From Micromonospora inositola (GTDB lineage Bacteria > Actinomycetota > Actinomycetes > Mycobacteriales > Micromonosporaceae), in the NCBI RefSeq assembly GCF_900090285.1, contig NZ_LT607754.1, positions 1,984,001 to 2,048,000 of the forward strand: DNA of 64,000 nucleotides, read 5' to 3'. Below are positions 59,194 through 64,000 of this stretch, piece by piece. The translations under genes were made by a program, and so were the position numbers. How positions within the stretch are numbered: position 1 is the first letter of the stretch; each line of letters begins with the position of its first letter. The notes under the pieces are model-generated. The model did not search any database. It saw only the letters and a list, made by a program, of their open reading frames with translations, and was not told where the DNA came from.

Positions 59194-59994
59194 TCAGCGG
59201 TTCCAGTCCTGCTTCGCCGCGCGGACCAGCTTGTCCTTCAGCTCCCGGGTGTGCCGGCGGCTCACCGGCAGCTCCGTTCCGTCGATCACCACCACGTAGC
59301 CGGAGTTGACCAGGCGCAGCTCGGCGATCAGCTTCAACTGCACCAGGTACGACCGGTGGATCCGGACGAATCCCGCGTCCGCCCAGCGCTCGGCGAGGGT
59401 CGCCAGCGACACCCGGACCAGGTGCGAGCCGTCCGCGGTGTGCAGCCGGGCGTAGTCGCCCTGCGCCTCCACCCAGCGCACCGCCGAGCGGGGCAGCATC
59501 CTGGTCGTCCCGGCCAGCTCGATCGGGATGGTCGGGTCCTCCTCCGCCCGCGCGAGGGCCGCCGGATGCGACGGGACCACCCGCGAGCCGATCACCCGGC
59601 GCAGCGACTCGGCCAGCCGCTCGGCGCGGACCGGCTTGCGGACGTAGTCGGTGGCGCCCAGGTCGAAGGCGTCCACGGCGCCGTCGTCGTACGCGGTGAC
59701 GAAGACGATCGCCGGGGGCCGGGCGAACCGGCGCAGCACCCGGGCCAGCTCCATCCCGTCCAGGCCGGGCATCCGGATGTCCAGGAAGACCACGTCCACA
59801 TCGCCGTCCCGGAGCACGCGCAGCGCCTCGGTGGCGTCGCCCGCCGTGTGTAGCCGGGCCACCCGAGGGTCGGCCCGCAGGTGGTACGCCAACTCGTCCA
59901 GCGCCGGTGGCTCGTCGTCGACCGCCAGCACCCGGAGAAATCCGGACCCGTTCACTCCGCTGATCCGGTCGGTTCGCTCGCTGCGCTCGCTCAC
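59194..59994 (-). CDS. LytTR-type response regulator
   Basis: 266 residues. Receiver: VLAVDDEPPALDELAYHL, phospho-acceptor Asp in VDVVFLDIRMPGLDGMEL, FVTAYDDGAVDAFDLGATDYVRKPV (Thr and Lys of the active site). LytTR DNA-binding domain: IPIELAGTTRMLPRSAVRWVEAQGDYARLHTADG and FVRIHRSYLVQ. The GTG at 59994 overlaps the kinase gene's stop. Its first codons (VSERSER) come from a repetitive sequence, so the true start could be GTG near 59959. Confidence 0.92.
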   Translation of the reverse strand: MSERSERTDRISGVNGSGFLRVLAVDDEPPALDELAYHLRADPRVARLHTAGDATEALRVLRDGDVDVVFLDIRMPGLDGMELARVLRRFARPPAIVFVTAYDDGAVDAFDLGATDYVRKPVRAERLAESLRRVIGSRVVPSHPAALARAEEDPTIPIELAGTTRMLPRSAVRWVEAQGDYARLHTADGSHLVRVSLATLAERWADAGFVRIHRSYLVQLKLIAELRLVNSGYVVVIDGTELPVSRRHTRELKDKLVRAAKQDWNR

Positions 59995-61214
59995 GAGGTC
60001 GCCCGTACGCCGGGGCGGAACTTCGGCACCCGCATGCTCACCTTCGTACCCGAGCCGAGGCCGGTCTCGACGACCAGGCCGAACCGGTCCCCGAAGGCCG
60101 ACCGGAGCCGCTCGTCGACGTTGGAGAGGCCGACGTGCTGGCCCGGGTCGTCGGTCGGGTCGCTGCCGGCGCCGGCCAGCTCGGCGATGCCGGCGGTCAG
60201 CGTCGTCGGATCCATCCCCACTCCGTCGTCCTCCACCGTGATGTGGCATTCCGCGCCCGCGTCCCGGGCCTCGATGCTCACCATGCCGGTGCCCGGCTTG
60301 CGGGACAACCCGTGCCGGACCGCGTTCTCCACCAGCGGCTGGAGGCAGAGGAACGGCAGGGTCACCGGCAGCACCTCCGGGGCGATCTGCAACCGCACCT
60401 GGAGCCGGTCGCCGAACCGGGCCCGCTCGATGGTCAGGTAGCGGTCGATCGAGCGCAACTCCTCGGCCAGGGTGGTGAACTCGCCGTGCGCCCGGAACGA
60501 GTAGCGGGTGAACTCGGCGAACTCCAGGATCAGCTCCCGGGCCCGCTCCGGGTCGGTCCGGACGAACGAGCCGATCGCGGTCAGCGCGTTGTAGATGAAG
60601 TGCGGGCTGATCTGGGCGCGCAGCGCGCGTACCTCGGCCCGGGCCAGCCGCTCCCGGGACGAGTCCAGCTCGGCCAGGGCGAGCTGGTCCCCGGCCCAGT
60701 GCGCGGTCTCCAGGGTGGCCTGCACCAGCCCGGGCGCCGGCTGGCCGTCGGCGATCGCGACCAGCGCCCCGACCACCCGGCCGTCCGCGCTCAGCGGGGC
60801 CACCACCGCGCCGCGTACCGGGCAGTCCACCAGGTCGCAGTGCAGCTCAGACTCGCGCAAAACCGTCGAGCGCCCGGCCGCCGCCGCCCGCCGGGCCGCC
60901 GCGAGCAGCTGGTCGCCGTGGTGCGCGCCGCGCCCGTCGAGGGCGAGCAGCGCCTCCCGGTCCGTCAGGGCCAGCCCGGCCGCGCCCACCAGGGCCCGCA
61001 GATGACGTACGGCCTTCGCCGCGCCCGCCGCGCTCAGCCCCGCGCGCAGCGGCTCGGCGGCCAGCCCGGCGGTGTGCAGCACCTCGTACGTGGCCCGCTG
61101 GGTCGCCGTGGCGATGCCCCGCCGGGCGCGCAGCCGCAGCACCGCCCAGAGCGCCGCGGCCAGCGCGGTGACCAGCGAGACGACGCCGAACCCGGCGGAA
61201 AGGTTGCCACCCAC
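59991..61214 (-). CDS. LytS-type sensor histidine kinase
   Basis: 407 residues: N-terminal membrane helix (GVVSLVTALAAALWAVLRL), GAF-like region (about 80-190, with CDLVDCPVRG), His-kinase motif RAQISPHFIYNALTAIGSFVRTDPERARELILEFAEFTRYS (phospho-acceptor His), ATPase N box LQPLVENAVRHGL and G1 VEDDGVGM. Pairs with the LytTR regulator by GTGA overlap. In actinobacteria such pairs often neighbour DUF485/symporter genes; here the nearest pair is 13 kb upstream. Confidence 0.9.
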   Translation of the reverse strand: MGGNLSAGFGVVSLVTALAAALWAVLRLRARRGIATATQRATYEVLHTAGLAAEPLRAGLSAAGAAKAVRHLRALVGAAGLALTDREALLALDGRGAHHGDQLLAAARRAAAAGRSTVLRESELHCDLVDCPVRGAVVAPLSADGRVVGALVAIADGQPAPGLVQATLETAHWAGDQLALAELDSSRERLARAEVRALRAQISPHFIYNALTAIGSFVRTDPERARELILEFAEFTRYSFRAHGEFTTLAEELRSIDRYLTIERARFGDRLQVRLQIAPEVLPVTLPFLCLQPLVENAVRHGLSRKPGTGMVSIEARDAGAECHITVEDDGVGMDPTTLTAGIAELAGAGSDPTDDPGQHVGLSNVDERLRSAFGDRFGLVVETGLGSGTKVSMRVPKFRPGVRATS

Positions 61215-61253
61215 GCAGCGATCCTGACGGGTGGCGGCCGTTACGCCAAGGGG

Positions 61254-62810
61254 TCAGTACGCGCCCTTGCGGGCGAGCACCACCCCGATGGTCCGCCACA
61301 GGATGCTCAGGTCGTACGCCAGCGACCAGTTGTCGACGTAGTAGAGGTCGAGCCGGACCGCCTCGTCCCAGGACAGGTCGGAGCGGCCGGAGACCTGCCA
61401 CAGCCCGGTAATGCCCGGCCGGACCAGCAGCCGGCGGCGCACGTCACCGAGGAAGTCGCCGTCGTCGGCGGGGAGCGGGCGCGGCCCGACCAGGGACATT
61501 TCGCCCCGGAGCACGTTGATCAGCTGCGGCAGCTCGTCCAGCGAGGAGGCGCGCAGGAAACGGCCCACCGGGAAGACCCGGGGGTCCTGCTTCATCTTGA
61601 ACAGCATGCCGTCGGTCTCGTTCTGGTCGACCAGGCCGGCCAGCCGCTCCTCGGCGTCGACGTACATGGTGCGGAACTTCCAGACCCGGAAGGTCCGCCC
61701 CTCGTGGCCGACCCGGGGCTGGCGGAAGAAGACCGGCCCGCGGTCGGAGATCCGGATGGCGATCGCGATCGCGGCGAAGAGCGGCGCCAGCAGCAGCAGG
61801 CCCAACCCGGCGGCGACCCGGTCCAGCAGGTTCTTGACCAGCAGCGCCGGGCCCGACAGGGTCGGCTCCTCGACGTGCAGCAGCGGCAGGCCCTCGATCG
61901 GGCGGATGTGCACCCGGGGGCCGGCGATGTCGGTGAGCTGGGGCGCGACCACCAGGTCGACCCCGGAGCCCTCCAGCTGCCAGGCCAGCCGGCGCAGCTC
62001 GCCCGGCTCGGCGCTGGCCGAGCCGCAGACCGCGATGGTGTCCCCGCCGACCTCGCGGACCAGGGCCAGCACGTCCCGGCCGGCGTAGACCGGCACCGGG
62101 GTCTCGATGCCCCGGGCGGCGGCGTACCCGTCGGTGAGGTGGATGGCCACCGGCACCAGGCCGGCGCCCGGGTTGCGGGTGACCGCGGTGTAGACCTCCA
62201 GGCACTCCGGCAGGGTGCCGACGAGCACCATCCGGTGCCCGGCCTGACCGGCCCGGCTGCGCACCGCGTGCAGCACGAACCGGGCCACGAACCGGGCCAG
62301 CAGGATCAGCAGCAGGGCGCCGAGCAGGGCGAACCCGACCGACCACCGGGACAGCAGGGTCCTCGTGGCGAAGGCGATGAAGGAGACCGTCGCGGCCACC
62401 GCCACCCCGGCCCGGATCACCCGCTTGAACTCGTCCGGCCCGAGGCCGAGGTACCGCCGGTCGTAGGCCCGGTTGCCCCACAGGGTGATCAACCAACCGA
62501 GCGGGAGCAGCAGGAACGCCACCGTGTAGAACCAGGACTCCTTGGCGTCCTGGAAGCCCGAGGCGGCCTGGTCGAAGGTCTGGACGGCGATCCAACTGGC
62601 CAGCGCCGCCGCCCCGAAGTCGAGCAGCAGCAGCAGCGCGATGTAGGGGCGGTGCCAGCGGGAGACGCGGCGGCGGGCACGGGCCCACGCCGACCGGGGT
62701 ACGCCGTTGTGCGACGGCGGAGTCGGCGGCTGGATCTCGAAGCTGTCGACGTGCCGCACGCTCTTGCTCCGGCCTGTGTTGGTTACCGGGCGCTGGAGGC
62801 TTGCCGTCAC
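61254..62810 (-). CDS. Exopolysaccharide-type undecaprenyl-phosphate sugar transferase
   Basis: About 518 residues. Four or five N-terminal helices, a CoA-binding-like middle domain (MVLVGTLPECLEVYTAV), one more helix, and the C-terminal WbaP/PglC-type catalytic domain: DRGPVFFRQPRVGHEGRTFRVWKFRTMY, DELPQLINVLRGEMSLVGPRPL, RPGITGLWQVSGRSDLSWDEAVRLDLYYVDNWS. It loads the first sugar phosphate on the lipid carrier. GTG 62810 has GGGAGGAC upstream; GTG 62759 with GGAGC and GTG 62837 are alternatives. Its 5' leader is structured. Confidence 0.9.
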   Translation of the reverse strand: MTASLQRPVTNTGRSKSVRHVDSFEIQPPTPPSHNGVPRSAWARARRRVSRWHRPYIALLLLLDFGAAALASWIAVQTFDQAASGFQDAKESWFYTVAFLLLPLGWLITLWGNRAYDRRYLGLGPDEFKRVIRAGVAVAATVSFIAFATRTLLSRWSVGFALLGALLLILLARFVARFVLHAVRSRAGQAGHRMVLVGTLPECLEVYTAVTRNPGAGLVPVAIHLTDGYAAARGIETPVPVYAGRDVLALVREVGGDTIAVCGSASAEPGELRRLAWQLEGSGVDLVVAPQLTDIAGPRVHIRPIEGLPLLHVEEPTLSGPALLVKNLLDRVAAGLGLLLLAPLFAAIAIAIRISDRGPVFFRQPRVGHEGRTFRVWKFRTMYVDAEERLAGLVDQNETDGMLFKMKQDPRVFPVGRFLRASSLDELPQLINVLRGEMSLVGPRPLPADDGDFLGDVRRRLLVRPGITGLWQVSGRSDLSWDEAVRLDLYYVDNWSLAYDLSILWRTIGVVLARKGAY

Positions 62811-63086
62811 CTCAACCCATGTCCTCCCGCATGACACGCGCCCTCACTCGCCGTGAGGGCCCGGGTCGCCCACCGTTCCAGTCTCCCACGCGGGCTCCGG
62901 GTCGGACGGCGACCCGAAGGACAACCCGCCCGGTGGTGCCAGCTAGGGATCCGGCCGGCTCCGCACCAGTTTCGAAGCCGGGGACCGAGCCACTATACCG
63001 ATGGATGGCGGCCCCGGTAGAGCCGCCGACCGGGAGGTTCGACGCGGTCGGGTCGATTCCTCTCCGTAATCGGATGGTGTCGTTAC
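62811..63086. other. 276-base gap: structured 5' leader of the sugar transferase gene
   Basis: A perfect 8-bp hairpin (62840-62847 with 62853-62860) and a 9-bp inverted repeat (62862-62870 with 62908-62916) would fold in the minus-strand mRNA just before the start. TATAGT on the minus strand (62992-62997) is a good -10 giving a leader of about 175 bases. No known riboswitch is recognised. Confidence 0.45.
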
Positions 63087-63947
63087 TCACCGTACGAGCC
63101 GGGACAACCGACGGTCAGCGAGCGGCTTGCCGCCGGTCTGGCAGGTGGGGCAGTACTGGAGGCTGGAGTCGGCGAAGGAGACCTCCCGCACGGTGTCCCC
63201 GCAGACCGGACATGGCAGCCCGGCCCGGGCGTGCACCTTCAGACCGGAGCGCTTCTCGCCCTTCAGCTCGGCGGCCCGCTGGCCCATCGAGCGACCGACC
63301 GCGTCGCCGAGCACCGTCCGGGTCGCCGCGTGCAGGGTGGCCAGCTGGTCGTCGGTCAACCGGTCGGTGATCGCGAACGGCGACAGCTTCGCGGCGTGCA
63401 GGATCTCGTCCGAGTACGCGTTGCCGACCCCGGCCAGCACCGACTGGTCGGTCAGCACCCCTTTCACCTGGCCCCGCCGGCTGCGCAGACGCTCGGCGAA
63501 GGTGGCCAGGTCGGCGCGGAGCGCGTCCGGACCGAGCTTCGCCACCCCGGGCACCTGCGCCGGGTCGGTCACCAGGTACGCAGCCAGCTTCTTCTGGGTG
63601 CCCGCCTCGGTCAGATCGAAGCCGGAGCCGTCGTCGAGGCGTACCCGCAGGGCGATCGGGCCCTTGCCGGGGCGCAGCGGCGCGGTGGACGGAAACGCCT
63701 CCCGGTAGTGCAGCCAGCCCGCCCGGGCCAGGTGCACCACCAGGTGCAGGCCGCCGTCGAAGATCACGTCGAGGAACTTGCCGTGCCGGCCGGCGTCGAC
63801 CACCGTCCGGCCGGCGACCGCGCTCGGCACCGGGTCGTACGTCTTCAGGGCGCTGATGGCGGCGACCTCGACCCGGTCGACCCGCCGCCCCACCGCACGC
63901 TCGCGCAGGTATCCGGCGAGCGCTTCCACCTCCGGGAGTTCGGGCAT
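63087..63947 (-). CDS. Fpg/Nei family DNA glycosylase
   Basis: 286 residues. Mature N-terminus PELPEVEALAGYLRE supplies catalytic Pro1 and Glu2; Lys in GRHGKFLDVIF, then VGNAYSDEIL and the C-terminal zinc finger CPVCGDTVREVSFADSSLQYCPTCQTGG. It excises oxidised bases and nicks the abasic site. The lysine/arginine finger matches actinobacterial Nei-like members as well as Fpg, so the precise lesion is uncertain. ATG 63947 with a leaderless -10 fixes the start. Confidence 0.92.
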   Translation of the reverse strand: MPELPEVEALAGYLRERAVGRRVDRVEVAAISALKTYDPVPSAVAGRTVVDAGRHGKFLDVIFDGGLHLVVHLARAGWLHYREAFPSTAPLRPGKGPIALRVRLDDGSGFDLTEAGTQKKLAAYLVTDPAQVPGVAKLGPDALRADLATFAERLRSRRGQVKGVLTDQSVLAGVGNAYSDEILHAAKLSPFAITDRLTDDQLATLHAATRTVLGDAVGRSMGQRAAELKGEKRSGLKVHARAGLPCPVCGDTVREVSFADSSLQYCPTCQTGGKPLADRRLSRLVR

Positions 63948-63971
63948 CACACAACGGTAGCCTTCTTTGGC
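63948..63971. promoter_or_regulatory. Divergent leaderless -10 elements overlapping by two bases
   Basis: Minus-strand TACCGT (63954-63959) lies six bases from the glycosylase ATG; plus-strand TAGCCT (63958-63963) lies eight bases from GTG 63972. The two hexamers share bases 63958-63959, so the promoters should exclude one another. Confidence 0.5.
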
Positions 63972-64000
63972 GTGAGCGCGAGGAATGAGCTTGCGAGTCC
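63972..64000 (+). CDS. Start of a divergent gene, cut by window end
   Basis: GTG 63972 opens a frame MSARNELAS that runs off the window. Support comes from the TAGCCT -10 eight bases upstream. The sequence resembles the repetitive GTGAGCGCGAGG-type openings seen at many actinobacterial gene starts (compare 59964-59994). Nothing can be said of the product. Confidence 0.4.

Noticed and set aside
60135..62834. 899-codon plus-strand frame opposite the LytS kinase and sugar transferase
   Set aside because: Same reasoning: composition of a mirror frame, and both minus-strand genes have full domain motifs.
1..64000. Search for tRNA, rRNA, CRISPR arrays and insertion sequences
   Set aside because: No cloverleaf-like gene, rRNA sequence, regularly spaced repeat or transposase frame was recognised by reading; a covariance-model scan would be needed to exclude short RNAs.

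Overview
The window reads as chromosomal DNA of a high-GC actinomycete, most likely Micromonosporaceae (Micromonospora-like). The evidence is very high GC with strong third-position GC bias, frequent GTG and TTG starts, many leaderless genes, a bacterial proteasome activator ending in GQYL, three LytR-CpsA-Psr (LCP) wall ligases, a monoderm Tad pilus locus without an outer-membrane secretin, and several actinobacterial families of unknown function. Genus-level assignment is inference. I see no rRNA, tRNA, CRISPR array, insertion sequence or integrase. Gene density is high and no stretch over about 300 bases lacks a gene. The larger gaps (22896-23179, 28429-28591, 41629-41876, 47042-47230, 48741-48930, 56832-57024, 62811-63086) hold promoters, palindromes or DnaA-box-like repeats where stated, and otherwise nothing I can name.

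Layout. 1-6840: end of a GNAT acetyltransferase, an AAA ATPase beside a pair of CTAG-rich palindromes, a proline-rich membrane protein, a DMT exporter, and a large fusion of an EndoQ-like PHP nuclease with a UvrD-type helicase. 6920-13763: molybdenum-cofactor region (moaA, moaD, fdhD, mobA and a DUF6457 gene) with a fructosamine-kinase-like gene, a membrane metallophosphoesterase, a DUF4192 gene and a small AlpA-like HTH gene. 13877-24913: a YbjN/TY-Chap-like protein with a proteasome-tail-like C-terminus, a quinone oxidoreductase, a divergent Lrp regulator and dimethylargininase, an amino-acid-type ABC binding lipoprotein, an alpha/beta hydrolase, the proteasome activator, two tandem HAD phosphatases, OsmC, a minimal zincin and AIM24. 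24957-33945: prephenate dehydratase, small regulatory or lipoprotein genes, a NERD-like protein, arginine deiminase, a DUF5926 protein, an RsbW-like kinase with a GAF/PAS histidine kinase, GDPD phosphodiesterase and rhodanese. 33975-38825: three LCP ligases and a UDP-glucuronate-decarboxylase-like epimerase. 38917-47041: two DUF485 plus sodium:solute symporter pairs, a flavin reductase, an ABC-2 exporter and a VOC protein. 47231-56831: a DUF5701-like gene and a complete Tad/Flp pilus locus from prepilin peptidase to TadC. 57025-64000: a Ser/Thr kinase fused to GAF and LuxR-type HTH, a LytTR regulator with a LytS-type kinase, an exopolysaccharide sugar transferase, an Fpg-family glycosylase and the first codons of a divergent gene.

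How the genes fit together. The Moco genes form a maturation set (cyclic pyranopterin synthesis, sulfur carrier, guanylylation, FdhD sulfuration) for molybdoenzymes outside the window. The two symporters are probably carboxylate importers, and the LytS/LytTR pair 13 kb away is a plausible sensor. The Tad locus is a translationally coupled operon followed by a kinase-regulator fusion that may control it. LCP ligases, the epimerase and the sugar transferase point to wall or capsule polymer assembly.

The most unusual items are the kinase-GAF-HTH fusion, the VWA-TadB fusion, the EndoQ-UvrD fusion, the second protein with a proteasome-type C-terminal tail, an LCP gene whose membrane anchor lies upstream of every standard start codon, a cluster of DnaA-box-like repeats 5.4 kb from a near-perfect parS, and the twin CTAG palindromes at the AAA ATPase start. 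A shared -10 motif (TAnnnT followed 6-8 bases later by the start codon) fixes the start of more than a dozen genes.
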